Source: Pseudomonadota bacterium | Lineage (GTDB): Bacteria > Desulfobacterota > Desulfobulbia > Desulfobulbales > CALZHT01 | Assembly (NCBI GenBank): GCA_018823135.1 | Contig: JAHJJF010000050.1 | Span: 1-32,345, forward strand | DNA: 32,345 nucleotides | Reading direction: 5' to 3' | Part shown: piece after piece, positions 9,776 to 18,563 of the stretch | How the letters are laid out: each line of letters opens with the position of its first letter | How positions within the stretch are numbered: the first letter of the stretch is position 1 | Translations under genes and position numbers: made by a program | Notes under the pieces: model-generated | Seen by the model: only the letters and a program-made list of their open reading frames with translations | Databases searched by the model: none | What the model was told of the DNA's origin: nothing

Positions 9776-10627
9776 ATGAACAAAATACTCTATATAGATG
9801 ACGAAAAAATAAATCTCACCAATTTCACCCAAACCTTCAACCGGGATTATGAGATCTTTACTGCAATAAACGGTGAGAAGGCACTGGATATACTTGAGCA
9901 GATCGGTGAAGTTTCGCTCGTCATAACCGATCAACGCATGCCGGGCATGTCCGGTGTTGAAGTGTTATATGCCATCAAAGAACTTTATCCAGACACCTCA
10001 CGGATGGTCATAACCGCCTATACGGATGTCGATTATCTCGTTGATGCAATAAACCGCGGTCACGTATATCAATATATTTTCAAACCCTGGAATGAAGTGG
10101 AGCTCAGAATCAAGGTCAAACACGCTGTTGATAAATATATCCTTACCAAGAGAAACCAGAAGCTTCTTGCCTGGCTTGAAAAAATGAACACGGAACTTGA
10201 AGACCGGGTCATCGAAAGAACAAAAGAACTCAATACGACAAACACTCTATTGAAATTGAGCAACAATGAACTTCGTGAAGCGCACACAACCGTACGGGAA
10301 CAGGCTGAAAAACTGGAAAAAAGCAATCACGAGCTCAAATGGAAGTTAAAAGAGCTTGAAAAAACAAAGGAAGAGGTCAAATCACTTCAGGATTTACTAC
10401 CGATCTGCTCATACTGCAAAAAGATTCGCGATGATGATCACTATTGGGAAGAAGTGGAAAGCTATATCCGGCGATTTAATAATGAACTTGAATTTTCACA
10501 CAGCATTTGCCCGGACTGTTACGAAAAACATATAGTCCCTGAGCTTGCCGTTTTTGCAGAGGAACAGAAAAAACAGAAAAAAACCGGCAAGAATGTGATC
10601 GAAATGCACCGCGAGGAAGAAGATTGA
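9776..10627 (+). CDS. Response regulator with coiled coil and C-terminal four-cysteine module
   Basis: 283 residues from the ATG at 9776, which begins the receiver directly (KILYIDDEK); a GTG at 9755 in frame would add seven residues and cannot be excluded. Receiver at 1-120 with Asp52 in VITDQRMPG and Lys in FKPW, so it should be phosphorylated, presumably by the kinase encoded just upstream. Then comes a coiled coil (about 125-205) and a cysteine module: ICSYCKKIRDDDHYWEEVE ... HSICPDCYEKH, i.e. two CxxC pairs about 35 residues apart, likely one zinc site. This module is common at the end of PAS/GGDEF/kinase proteins of Desulfobacterota; its job is unknown. There is no DNA-binding domain, so output is probably by protein contact. 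Confidence 0.88.
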   Translation: MNKILYIDDEKINLTNFTQTFNRDYEIFTAINGEKALDILEQIGEVSLVITDQRMPGMSGVEVLYAIKELYPDTSRMVITAYTDVDYLVDAINRGHVYQYIFKPWNEVELRIKVKHAVDKYILTKRNQKLLAWLEKMNTELEDRVIERTKELNTTNTLLKLSNNELREAHTTVREQAEKLEKSNHELKWKLKELEKTKEEVKSLQDLLPICSYCKKIRDDDHYWEEVESYIRRFNNELEFSHSICPDCYEKHIVPELAVFAEEQKKQKKTGKNVIEMHREEED

Positions 10628-10715
10628 TTTAAAGCTTGATTGTCCAAATTTTATTTTCAGGGAAAAAAATCGTATAATCAGAATAATTACCTTTAAAGAA
10701 CTTTTACCTGGAACA

Positions 10716-11315
10716 ATGAAATTGAATACAAATACCCCACCCCTGTTAGAGGCCATCACCCGGGGGGACCGAAAAAAGCTCAGAGAACTTCTTGATCGTA
10801 AAATCGTTGAGATAGACCGCTGTTTTGAAAACGGAGAAACCCCGCTTATCCTGGCAATTTCTCACGGTTACACGGATATAGCCCTCTTGCTCATCGCCCG
10901 GGGAGCCGACATCAACCTCAGTAATAACAAAGGAATCAGTCCATTAATGGCCGCAGGTGAAGCTGACAATTATGACTTGTTCAACCTGTTTATCATCAAA
11001 GGTGCCGACATTTCGCTTCGGGATTCTCAGGGAGAAAACGCTCTCCACAAAACTGCACGGCTGGGCCATGCAAAGCCTGTTCAACTTCTTCTACAAAAAG
11101 GGCTCTATCCCCATACCAAATCCGGTTACGGCCAAACGCCCCAAGAACTTGCACAAGCTAACGGCCACAAAGAGGTTGTCAGCATTTTCAAGAATTTCAA
11201 AACTACTGAACAGGACAAGGACTTGTTTACCATGGATGTCGAATCTTTGGAGGATGAATTTGACAGGCTGAAATTTGATGTATTACTCGGTCCAGAAATC
11301 ATTAACAAAGGCTAA
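10716..11315 (+). CDS. Ankyrin repeat protein
   Basis: 199 residues with no signal peptide. About four ankyrin repeats: ENGETPLILAISHGYTDIA, NKGISPLMAAGEADNYDLF, SQGENALHKTARLGHAKPV and GYGQTPQELAQANGHKEVV, each followed by LLLxxGAD-like turns. A short charged tail follows (about 170-199). Ankyrin stacks mediate protein contacts; nothing in the sequence tells the partner. It lies 88 bases after the response regulator gene and may be the last gene of that cluster. The next gene converges from the right. Confidence 0.85.
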   Translation: MKLNTNTPPLLEAITRGDRKKLRELLDRKIVEIDRCFENGETPLILAISHGYTDIALLLIARGADINLSNNKGISPLMAAGEADNYDLFNLFIIKGADISLRDSQGENALHKTARLGHAKPVQLLLQKGLYPHTKSGYGQTPQELAQANGHKEVVSIFKNFKTTEQDKDLFTMDVESLEDEFDRLKFDVLLGPEIINKG

Positions 11316-11399
11316 AAAATCAATATATACAGTCGTAATACCGGTCAGAACCTTTTTATTGCTATTCAAAAACAGTTTGATCACGCACAGGATAAAAAC

Positions 11400-12050
11400 T
11401 CATTTTATTTCCCGAAATAATTCCTCTTCAATGTCCTTTGCCGGAACCAGATGGTTATGCCGCTCATCAAATATCTGGCCGGTCGCCTTATCGATTTTAT
11501 AGGAAGACTCCTGAAACTCTGAAATCACCAGGATATCATAATACCGGGAATTATCGAGTATATCCATTGTCGCATTATCCGCCGGTTTGCCGACAAGCTT
11601 TGTGACAAATGAAATTGCCTGTTCGAATTCTTTCGAAGGCGCATAAAAAATCGGCCGCTCCCCTTTCGGAGTATCCCGGGGATTACTCAAACGTCCCAAA
11701 GACCTTGTGCGCCTCGTTAAATCAACCGCCACCCCATAAAAAAAATCTCCATTAAAGGGCACATACCTTACTGACATATTGAAAAAAACAATTACCGCTT
11801 TTTCACTGACCATTACTTTGATGCGATCAAAGTTTTCAATCTTGAAACTCGGGTCCTTAAAGGTCTCCACAGCTTTTTGTATAATGTCCGATTTAGTCAG
11901 TTTCATCTCATTTATATCTTCCGGATACATTATTCCCTCCTTTCCGGCATAGGTATCCTGAACCGAAAACAATAAAAAACAAACAGCAATCAGGAGAAAA
12001 TATCCCGTGGTATGTAAGAGATCAACCTTGTTCATTGATTGCCATGCCAT
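11400..12050 (-). CDS. Exported protein of unknown function
   Basis: Up to 216 residues; starts at 12050 (MAWQS) or 12035 (MNKVD) are both possible and neither has a clear ribosome site. A signal peptide covers roughly the first 35 residues (LLIAVCFLLFSVQ, then DTYAG). The mature part has mixed alpha/beta character with FKIENFDRIKVMVSEKAVIVFFNMSVRYVPF and ends with a segment resembling propeptide-like PepSY strands (SSYKIDKATGQIFDE), though I cannot assign a family. It has no cysteines forming obvious pairs and no membrane anchor. It lies 63 bases downstream of the aminopeptidase gene on the same strand and is probably co-transcribed with it. Confidence 0.7.
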   Translation of the reverse strand: MAWQSMNKVDLLHTTGYFLLIAVCFLLFSVQDTYAGKEGIMYPEDINEMKLTKSDIIQKAVETFKDPSFKIENFDRIKVMVSEKAVIVFFNMSVRYVPFNGDFFYGVAVDLTRRTRSLGRLSNPRDTPKGERPIFYAPSKEFEQAISFVTKLVGKPADNATMDILDNSRYYDILVISEFQESSYKIDKATGQIFDERHNHLVPAKDIEEELFREIK

Positions 12051-12113
12051 TGCTAAAAAGAAGCCATGTTATGTAAAAAATCATCTTCACCAGGAGAGAG
12101 CGGGCTGAATGGA

Positions 12114-13610
12114 TCAGCTCCGTTTCCAATGTCTCACCAACTCCAGCAGCGTTCGCACGCCAACACCGGAAGGTCCCTTGGGTATATACGACTTTTCGGT
12201 AAAATCCCAGGCCGTACCGGCAATATCAAGATGGGCCCACGGTACATCACCGACAAATTCCTGTAAAAATGCTCCGGCGGTAATCGTGCCGCCGGTTCGG
12301 TTGCCGATGTTTTTAAGGTCTGCAACCGTTGACTTGAGCTGCTTGGTGTATTCCGGGCCCAGCGGCAGACGCCATAAAGGTTCTCCGCATCTCGCCCCTG
12401 CGGCAATCAGTTTTTCTGCAAGACGATCATCAGTACTCATCAACCCGGTGCGATGATGCCCCAGGCCGACTACAACTGCGCCGGTGAGTGTTGCCAGATC
12501 AATGACCGCATCCGGTTTGAATTTTTCAACGCCGTAAGCAAGCGCATCCGCAAGAATCAGCCGGCCTTCAGCATCGGTATTTATAACCTCAACGGTTTTG
12601 CCGCCGTAATGGGTAATTACATCTCCGGGCTTTACCGCCGAAGGCCCGGGCATATTTTCCGTTGCCGGAACAATGGCAATAACATCGCAATGATTAGGCC
12701 TTTCTTCGCCAATGGCCTGCATGACCGCAAGTACCGCGGCTCCGCCACACATATCGTATTTCATCTCATGCATCCCGCTGCCGGATTTTATTGATATCCC
12801 GCCGGAATCAAAAGTCAATCCCTTCCCCACCAGCAATATCTTGGGAACCTTTTTCCCTGTGCGGTATTCAACGATTGTCATGGTCGGCGGAATAGCCGAT
12901 CCCTGGTTGACCGCAAGTAATCCTCCCATCTTAAGCTTTGTGATATCCGATTTACCGAGAACCTTCACCTTCAAAGGGTATTTTCTGGCAAGTTCTTTTC
13001 CGAATTCACCGAAGTCCGTCGGCGTCCAGAAATTTGCCGGCTCATTGGCCATATCCCGGGCAACACTGACAGCGTCTGAGGCAATTCGGCCACGTTTCAT
13101 GCCTTTTTTTGCAAGCGCCTCATCCTGTGCAAAAATTACCACCTCCTTGATACATCCATCTTCATCCTCAGGGTCATTGCCGGTCTTATATTTTTTAAAT
13201 TGATAATTGCCGAGCAACACTCCCTCGGCAAGACATTCGACAATATCATCCGCTGCCATACCGGTAGTTTCCGGAGCCACTACCATGATATTCAAAGCCT
13301 TGGTTTTTTTTACGGTAGAAGCTATCGTCCCCCCCGCCTTCCTGAAAAGTTCACGATCAGGATCTTCTTTACCCATACCGATCACTAATATTCTTCTTAC
13401 ACCTTTTTTATTGTCAGGGGCCACTTCCGGATAATACAAAAAGGTCTGCCCTTCTTTTCCGGAAAAATCACCGGATTCAATTGCCCGGTCAATCATCTCC
13501 TGAACTGATCGGTTATCACATTTTGAAATGGTTTTCTTAATCTGCCGGACAAGATAAACAAGCATGTCGCCTGTATATTCGGCAGGTTTCGTTTTAACGA
13601 TTTTTATCAT
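12114..13610 (-). CDS. pepA: Leucyl aminopeptidase (M17)
   Basis: 498 residues from the ATG at 13610, preceded by GGTGG; a start 10 residues upstream is less likely. It is a cytosolic two-metal exopeptidase that removes N-terminal residues. The N-terminal ~160 residues are the macro-like domain; the catalytic domain has all expected residues: VGKGLTFDSGG (K263, D268), ISIK (K275), KYDMCGG (D286) and NTDAEGRL (D346, E348, R350), which line up with the metal ligands and the catalytic Lys and Arg of Escherichia coli PepA. Length is normal for the family. It sits between an HDOD protein gene and an exported unknown, all on the minus strand; the link is not obvious. A role as DNA-binding architectural factor, known for E. 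coli PepA, cannot be judged. Confidence 0.96.
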   Translation of the reverse strand: MIKIVKTKPAEYTGDMLVYLVRQIKKTISKCDNRSVQEMIDRAIESGDFSGKEGQTFLYYPEVAPDNKKGVRRILVIGMGKEDPDRELFRKAGGTIASTVKKTKALNIMVVAPETTGMAADDIVECLAEGVLLGNYQFKKYKTGNDPEDEDGCIKEVVIFAQDEALAKKGMKRGRIASDAVSVARDMANEPANFWTPTDFGEFGKELARKYPLKVKVLGKSDITKLKMGGLLAVNQGSAIPPTMTIVEYRTGKKVPKILLVGKGLTFDSGGISIKSGSGMHEMKYDMCGGAAVLAVMQAIGEERPNHCDVIAIVPATENMPGPSAVKPGDVITHYGGKTVEVINTDAEGRLILADALAYGVEKFKPDAVIDLATLTGAVVVGLGHHRTGLMSTDDRLAEKLIAAGARCGEPLWRLPLGPEYTKQLKSTVADLKNIGNRTGGTITAGAFLQEFVGDVPWAHLDIAGTAWDFTEKSYIPKGPSGVGVRTLLELVRHWKRS

Positions 13611-13787
13611 TTTTCCACCATGTTGATCCTCTCCCCTCATGGGAGGGATTCGTTAAGACTTTACGACAAAAACAAAAACAATGCCTGAAATGTAAAATGA
13701 AAAGGGCAAAAAGGAAAGCCTATTAATTTAACTCGAGGGTAAGGCGTTTGATTGGATCAAAAAGGGTTGAATTGGCTGGCATCTTTT

Positions 13788-14981
13788 TCAGAAATTCTCA
13801 ACTTCGATTCCCTCAATCATGTCTTGCGCTGCCTGCCGCCATTTATCGACAGGAAAATCATCGGCAAGAAGAGTAATATCCGTCTCGATCTTGAGCCAGG
13901 GAGTTGCTTCCAGCAGGCACCGGTCAGCAATACTGACAATTAAAGGCACGCCAGAGAGTTCTTTAATCGGCAGATTATGATTTGCCGCTGTTTCCACAAT
14001 GGCCATGGGCAGATTCCACCAGAGCATTATCGAACTGCCGAGCTCGGCGTGAGAAATACCGAAAAGCTCCGACTCAAAATCAGATGACGGAAAGTCAAAG
14101 GTCTCCCGTCCGTCAATAAAATCCTTATACATTCCACAAGCCGTAGCAAAAAATATCAATTTGCCGATATCATGAAGGAGTGCAGCTGTTGCCACATCCT
14201 TCACCAACTCAGGGGCGATTTCCCGAGCAATGCCTGCTGCAAGTTTACTGCAGAGAAAGCTGTGTTCACCTATATCTTCGACATATACCTGGCACTGTTC
14301 GGAAAGTTTGAAGGATTTCAGGACGGCGATATACAGAACTATTTCTTTTATCTGAGTAATGCCCAAAAAAGTTATGGCATGCTGCAGATCGCCGATTGAT
14401 GATTTTTTAGCAAAAGCTGCAGAGTTGACAACCTGTAAGAGTTTCGAGGAGATTACCGGATCTTTTTCAATTGCTGCGGCAAGGTCCTCGGTGGTGAAAT
14501 CAGGATCACGAAGCAGTGCTTCGATATCTGTGACAACCGCAGGAAGAACCGGAAGATTTCCACCAGCTTCAAGAAATTTCCAGCATTTGTTTCGCTGAAG
14601 ACGTGAACGGGTCTGCAAATCCCTTTTAAGTATTTCGGCGATGCCATTCTTTTCCCAGGGAAAACACAGGTAACGATGAGCAAACCCTGAAGCCACAAGC
14701 TTCATAAGCTCATTTGTGTTATCATCGTTGGCATAAACAAAACGGATGGTGTAGGGAAATTTTTCTTTTACATGATACAGAAAATCGGTTGCGGATTCGC
14801 CTTCAATCTTAAGATTTACAATAACAAAATCAGGCGCAACCCCACCCATTATTTTTTTTGCCTCTTTAATCGAAGCGCAACAATAGACAAAATGAGAAAG
14901 CTGTTCGAATAGCTGTCTGAATTGCTCCAGAGCAACAGGGTCGGTGTCCACAACAAAAAAGGTATAGATCTTTCTCGGCAT
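13788..14981 (-). CDS. Degenerate receiver fused to HDOD domain
   Basis: 397 residues. Residues 1-125 fold like a receiver (IYTFFVVDTDP ... PDFVIVNLKIEG ... RFVYANDD ... YLCFPW) but the phospho-acceptor Asp is Asn56, the second acidic-pocket residue is Thr13, the Ser/Thr switch is Tyr83 and the conserved Lys is Phe107. It should not be phosphorylated in the usual way. Residues about 150-345 form an HDOD domain (LPVLPAVVTDIEALLRDPDFTTEDLAAAIEKDPVISSKLLQVVNSAAF) containing ALLHDIGK, then a tail. HDOD proteins act in signalling and regulation; most have no proven enzyme activity. It is the first gene of a minus-strand group with pepA, 178 bases apart. Confidence 0.88.
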   Translation of the reverse strand: MPRKIYTFFVVDTDPVALEQFRQLFEQLSHFVYCCASIKEAKKIMGGVAPDFVIVNLKIEGESATDFLYHVKEKFPYTIRFVYANDDNTNELMKLVASGFAHRYLCFPWEKNGIAEILKRDLQTRSRLQRNKCWKFLEAGGNLPVLPAVVTDIEALLRDPDFTTEDLAAAIEKDPVISSKLLQVVNSAAFAKKSSIGDLQHAITFLGITQIKEIVLYIAVLKSFKLSEQCQVYVEDIGEHSFLCSKLAAGIAREIAPELVKDVATAALLHDIGKLIFFATACGMYKDFIDGRETFDFPSSDFESELFGISHAELGSSIMLWWNLPMAIVETAANHNLPIKELSGVPLIVSIADRCLLEATPWLKIETDITLLADDFPVDKWRQAAQDMIEGIEVENF

Positions 14982-15553
14982 CAGATAAAAGAAGTTTGTG
15001 ATTAAGGTTCAGGGCTGTTTATTCCCAAAAAAACAACAACCGAGGATAAATACTCGTGCTTTCGGAGTCTCGCAGACCTCGCTTACCTTGAAGTCTTGAT
15101 ACTCGCGCTTATCACCGAGACCGACAATAATTTGAAATTTCCTTATCAAAAAAATATACTTTTTATACTAATTTTTTTAACTTTTTCCCAGTACATTTAT
15201 TATGACATCAAAATATACCAGCATCCTAACTTATTAATTAAATTGATTTTTCATCTATTTACGGGCCCTGGAGATCACTTTTCCATAGCAAACTTGTCTC
15301 CACGGAATGCACGGACATAACCACAGCATCCTTCACGGGAACCCAATACTAATGAAGCCTATTCTCCATGCGGGACACCAAACATCCCAAAGATCAAAGT
15401 TATGCAGAATAAAACCTTTTGCAGGCCATAACCAAAAAAAATGGTATAACATCCCCAAAAAATTATACCCTGGGAGTCTGTCGGAAAAAAAGATCGTTAC
15501 GAAGAACAGATGCAGAATTCCCCGACAGACTACCAGCTTTCCGGGAGGAAACC
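14982..15553. other. Intergenic region with repeat element, no credible gene
   Basis: About 570 bases between the divergent HDOD gene (-) and CNNM gene (+). It carries one copy of a dispersed element (15053-15129) and an AT-rich stretch at 15130-15260. Reading frames here, including a His-rich one from 15307, lack ribosome sites and run into the true gene in another frame. I see no riboswitch or tRNA. Confidence 0.5.
15053..15129. repeat. Dispersed intergenic element, copy 1
   Basis: CTCGTGCTTTCGGAGTCTCG followed by CAGACCTCGC at the left and CCGAGACCGACAATA at the right, with GTCTCG and CGAGAC facing each other. The same two end blocks occur at 30959-31010 with a shorter middle. The two copies differ by substitutions and by about 25 bases in the middle. 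Confidence 0.7.
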
Positions 15554-16597
15554 TTGATTACCCAACTTGTAATTGCGATTCTTTGTGCCGTGCTGATTTC
15601 CGGCTTTTGCAGCATCTGTGAAGCCGTTCTATTTTCCATATCTCCCGCTCAAGTGGAAATTATGTCACATTCCGGCAAAATCTCGGGACGCATCATGCAG
15701 AGCCTGAAAAAGGATATTCAGAAACCGATAACCGCCATACTCACGCTGAATACCATTGCCAACACCATGGGAGCAGCTGTTGCAGGAGCATCGGCGACAG
15801 TGGTGTTCGGTGATGCATATCTCGGCTTGTTTTCTGCAGCATTTACCCTTGTAATCCTTCTCTTTTCTGAAATTCTTCCCAAAACCGCAGGGGTTATTTA
15901 TCATCAAGCCCTGGCACCTTGGGTTGCAATCCCGATTCACTGGATGGTCATCATTCTTGCGCCTTTTACCTGGCTTTGTCAGATTGTCACCAGACTGATA
16001 CCTGGCAAGGATAAGGAAACCCTGATCTCGGCGGCGGAAGTCCTTGCCATCGCCAGGCTCAGCCGCAAATCCGGCGAAATTGATTTTCAGGAAGAAAAAG
16101 TCATCAAGAATGTCTTGAGCCTTAAAGAAAAGACGGTCAGGCAGGCAATGACTCCCCGCACGGTTTCCTTCACCCTAAGCGAACATCTGACCCTGGCCGA
16201 AGCCCTGGAACATCAGGACCAATGGGAACTTCACAGCCGAGTGCCGCTCTATGACAAAGACCCCGATGATATTGTCGGCATAGCATTGAGAAAGGATGTC
16301 CTCCAGAAGGTTGCCGAAGATTTTGAGCACTTAAAACTCACAGATGTCATGAACCCTGTGCACTTTGTGCCGGAATACGCCCCCCTGACTGCTGTGCTCC
16401 TGGATTTTTTCGAGTATCATCAGCATCTTTTCGCAGTCGTTGATGAATACGGCGGTTTTACCGGAGTTATCAGTCTTGAGGATATTATTGAAGAAATTGT
16501 CGGGCGTGAAATCATGGACGAATCCGACAAGACCATGGATATGAGAGAGTTGGCCCGCAGAAAACGAAAAATTCTTACTGGAAAAGGAACTGAGTAA
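15554..16597 (+). CDS. CNNM/CorB-type membrane protein with CBS domain pair
   Basis: 347 residues from a TTG at 15554, chosen because GGGAGG lies 5 bases ahead and the protein then opens with a hydrophobic segment (ITQLVIAILCAVLISG) as in its family; an in-frame ATG at 15419 would add a hydrophilic 45-residue extension without ribosome site. The DUF21/CNNM domain spans about 1-175 with several membrane helices (FCSICEAVLFSISPAQVE, NTIANTMGAAVAGA, LLFSEILPKTAGV). Two CBS motifs follow (TVRQAMTPRTVSF; LTDVMNPVHFVPE, FAVVDEYGGFTGVISLEDIIEEIVG). The usual C-terminal CorC_HlyC domain is absent; the protein ends shortly after the CBS pair. Family members are linked to magnesium or other cation movement. 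It is 3 bases ahead of the FmdB-like gene. Confidence 0.88.
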   Translation: MITQLVIAILCAVLISGFCSICEAVLFSISPAQVEIMSHSGKISGRIMQSLKKDIQKPITAILTLNTIANTMGAAVAGASATVVFGDAYLGLFSAAFTLVILLFSEILPKTAGVIYHQALAPWVAIPIHWMVIILAPFTWLCQIVTRLIPGKDKETLISAAEVLAIARLSRKSGEIDFQEEKVIKNVLSLKEKTVRQAMTPRTVSFTLSEHLTLAEALEHQDQWELHSRVPLYDKDPDDIVGIALRKDVLQKVAEDFEHLKLTDVMNPVHFVPEYAPLTAVLLDFFEYHQHLFAVVDEYGGFTGVISLEDIIEEIVGREIMDESDKTMDMRELARRKRKILTGKGTE

Positions 16598-16600
16598 TCT

Positions 16601-17095
16601 ATGCCGATCTATGAATTTTATTGCAGAAATTGCCACACGATTTTCAACTTTTTTTCTTCCCGGGTCAATACCGAAAAAAAACCGGAATGCCCTGCCTGCG
16701 GCATGAAAAACCTGAAAAAATATCTTTCCTCATTTGCAACCATCGGCAAGGCAAAAAATCCTGAGGATGGAATGCTTGCAAATATTGACGAATCAAAAAT
16801 GGAAAGCGTCCTTGGCGAACTGGCCATGGAAGCCGGCAATATCAACGCCGAAGACCCCAGACAAATGGCTAATCTCATCAGGAAATTCTCCCAGAAAACC
16901 GGGCTTGACATGGGCGGTCAGATGGAAGAAGCCCTTGCCCGGCTTGAATCAGGAGAAAACCCGGAACAAATCGAGCAGGACATGGGAAATCTTTTTGGCG
17001 ATGACTTTGATCCAGCGGCCATGTTTGCGAATAAAGGCACCACTCGGAATCGCAACGCTGAACCACGAAGGGATGAAACGCTCTATGAGCTTTAA
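16601..17095 (+). CDS. FmdB-like zinc ribbon protein with extended C-terminus
   Basis: 164 residues. The N-terminal 45 residues are the FmdB-type putative regulatory zinc ribbon: MPIYEFYCRNCHTIFNFFSS and ECPACGMKNLKKY, two CxxC pairs. Beyond it is an acidic helical extension of about 110 residues (ELAMEAGNI, MANLIRKFSQKTGLDMGGQMEEALARLE, DMGNLFGDDFDP). Many FmdB proteins are only 70-110 residues, though versions with this tail are common in Desulfobacterota as I recall. The gene begins 3 bases after the stop of the CNNM/CBS gene and is surely in the same operon. Function unknown; zinc binding is likely from the cysteines. Confidence 0.87.
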   Translation: MPIYEFYCRNCHTIFNFFSSRVNTEKKPECPACGMKNLKKYLSSFATIGKAKNPEDGMLANIDESKMESVLGELAMEAGNINAEDPRQMANLIRKFSQKTGLDMGGQMEEALARLESGENPEQIEQDMGNLFGDDFDPAAMFANKGTTRNRNAEPRRDETLYEL

Positions 17096-17163
17096 CGCGG
17101 ACAGATCACCAACCGATCATGCCGAATCTCCCGGGCTTAAACTCAATTCGCATACAATTGAGC

Positions 17164-17286
17164 ATGGCGAAATGCTTTGAACCACGGCGTCAGGATTTAT
17201 CTGAATCTTCAACCTGCCTGGCTCTTGAAATATCCGAGTTAATTGATTCTGTGTATCCGGAATACAGGAAGCGCTATTTCAAATAA
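17164..17286 (+). CDS. Possible 40-residue protein
   Basis: A short frame of 40 codons plus TAA opens with MAKCFEPRRQD and ends in VYPEYRKRYFK. The composition is protein-like (mixed charged and hydrophobic, with an amphipathic middle), but no good ribosome site precedes the ATG, only GAG too close. It fills most of the gap between the FmdB-like gene and the promoter of the outer-membrane protein gene. It could be a small co-transcribed gene, or chance. I do not recognise it. Confidence 0.3.
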   Translation: MAKCFEPRRQDLSESSTCLALEISELIDSVYPEYRKRYFK

Positions 17287-17287
17287 A

Positions 17288-17315
17288 TTGACACCAACCG
17301 CCCTGTTGTTATAGG
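17288..17315 (+). promoter_or_regulatory. Sigma-70 promoter candidate for the outer-membrane protein gene
   Basis: TTGACA at 17288-17293, 16 bases, TATAGG at 17310-17315. The expected start of transcription leaves a leader of about 63 bases before the ATG at 17386. Confidence 0.5.
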
Positions 17316-17385
17316 CTGGAAAAACTATGCCGTTACAGGCTACTCTCCATCCCGACAAACCAGAATTAATGGAGTTTGTTCTGCC

Positions 17386-18402
17386 ATGTACAAAAACACC
17401 CCACTTTCCCTGTTCATCCTTACTTGCCTTATTTTCTTTTATTTACCTCCGCATAATGCTGATGCATCCGGCACTGAAGAAATTCAGATACAAAAACCAC
17501 TACCTGGTAAATCAGCAAAAACTCGCACCTCTCGTCTTGAAGAAATAAGTTTAACCCTGGAAACGGGATACCGGGTTGACCAACTCGACTGGAATCATGC
17601 ATCCGATAGAACCGGTAATACCACCCCGAACATCCGTTCCGAACTCACCTGGGAAGACATTGAAAGTTATCAATTGCGAGCGGCAGGCCGAATCACCCAC
17701 AAAATGGGCCGGCTGCCTTTTTCTGCGACCTACCGCGGCTATATCAGTTCTGGCTTGATTGTTGACGGGATGAATCAGGATTCTGATTATAACGGAAATG
17801 ACCGCGCCCAGGAATTTTCGCGCTCCAACAATTCAAGTGATGACGGCTCGGTCTTTGACACTCAGTTTGGCCTCGGATTCACCTTTCGGCCATCACCCAA
17901 ACGATTCCATATCTCCCCTCTTTTCGGCTGGTCCTATCATGAACAGAACCTCACAATGACCGACGGCGATCAAACCATTCCCGCCACAGGTTCCTTCAGT
18001 GGCCTTGACAGTTCTTACAATAGCCAGTGGTACGGATTGTGGACCGGCGCGGAAATCGAATTCATGCCCATTAACAAACTGGCTCTTACCGGAAGCCTGG
18101 AACTCCATTCAGTCAAATATTATGCAGAAGCCAACTGGAACTTACGGAATGATCTTAAGCACCCGAATAGTTTTGAACACAATGCAGATGAAGGAAGCGG
18201 CATAGTTTTAAATCTGGGCGGCAAATATATCTTCGGCAAAAAGTGGTCGCTCAATCTTGCTCTTAATTACAGCAAATGGCAGATGGAAAACGGCACCCAT
18301 ACTTTTCATATGAGTTCAGGCGCTAATGTTACTTATCGATTAAACGAGGTCAACTGGGAATCTTTCAGCTCCATGGTCGGGGTCAAATACAGATTCAAAT
18401 AA
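17386..18402 (+). CDS. Outer-membrane beta-barrel protein
   Basis: 338 residues. A signal peptide (FILTCLIFFYLPPHNADA, cleavage near residue 27) is followed by a short polar spacer and alternating amphipathic strands: LEEISLTLETGYRVDQLDW, NIRSELTWEDIESYQLRAAG, LPFSATYRGYISSG, FDTQFGLGFTFRP, FHISPLFGWSYHEQNL, YGLWTGAEIEFMP, GIVLNLGGKYIFG, WSLNLALNYSKWQ and a last strand MVGVKYRFK with the aromatic residue typical of barrel C-termini. About 10-12 strands. The pattern SELTWEDxExYQL resembles proteins annotated with the Protochlamydia outer-membrane domain or with omptin-like barrels; no protease active-site set is evident. Ribosome site GGAG is 11 bases ahead of the ATG. Function unknown. Confidence 0.82.
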   Translation: MYKNTPLSLFILTCLIFFYLPPHNADASGTEEIQIQKPLPGKSAKTRTSRLEEISLTLETGYRVDQLDWNHASDRTGNTTPNIRSELTWEDIESYQLRAAGRITHKMGRLPFSATYRGYISSGLIVDGMNQDSDYNGNDRAQEFSRSNNSSDDGSVFDTQFGLGFTFRPSPKRFHISPLFGWSYHEQNLTMTDGDQTIPATGSFSGLDSSYNSQWYGLWTGAEIEFMPINKLALTGSLELHSVKYYAEANWNLRNDLKHPNSFEHNADEGSGIVLNLGGKYIFGKKWSLNLALNYSKWQMENGTHTFHMSSGANVTYRLNEVNWESFSSMVGVKYRFK

Positions 18403-18563
18403 ACACTTTTTGCATTGACTTAAACACTTCTTCGAAATTTCCTGCAAAAAAAGAGATTTTATTTCCTTATATCTCTATAACCCGCTATAGTATGGTAGTA
18501 TTTTATCTTATTGACTATACCACATTGTATCATGCTGTTTTTCTTAAAAAAATGAGTGCTCAC

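Noticed and set aside
15307-15621. Plus-strand His-rich frame of 104 codons
   Set aside because: No ribosome site and overlaps the start of the CNNM/CBS gene in another frame.
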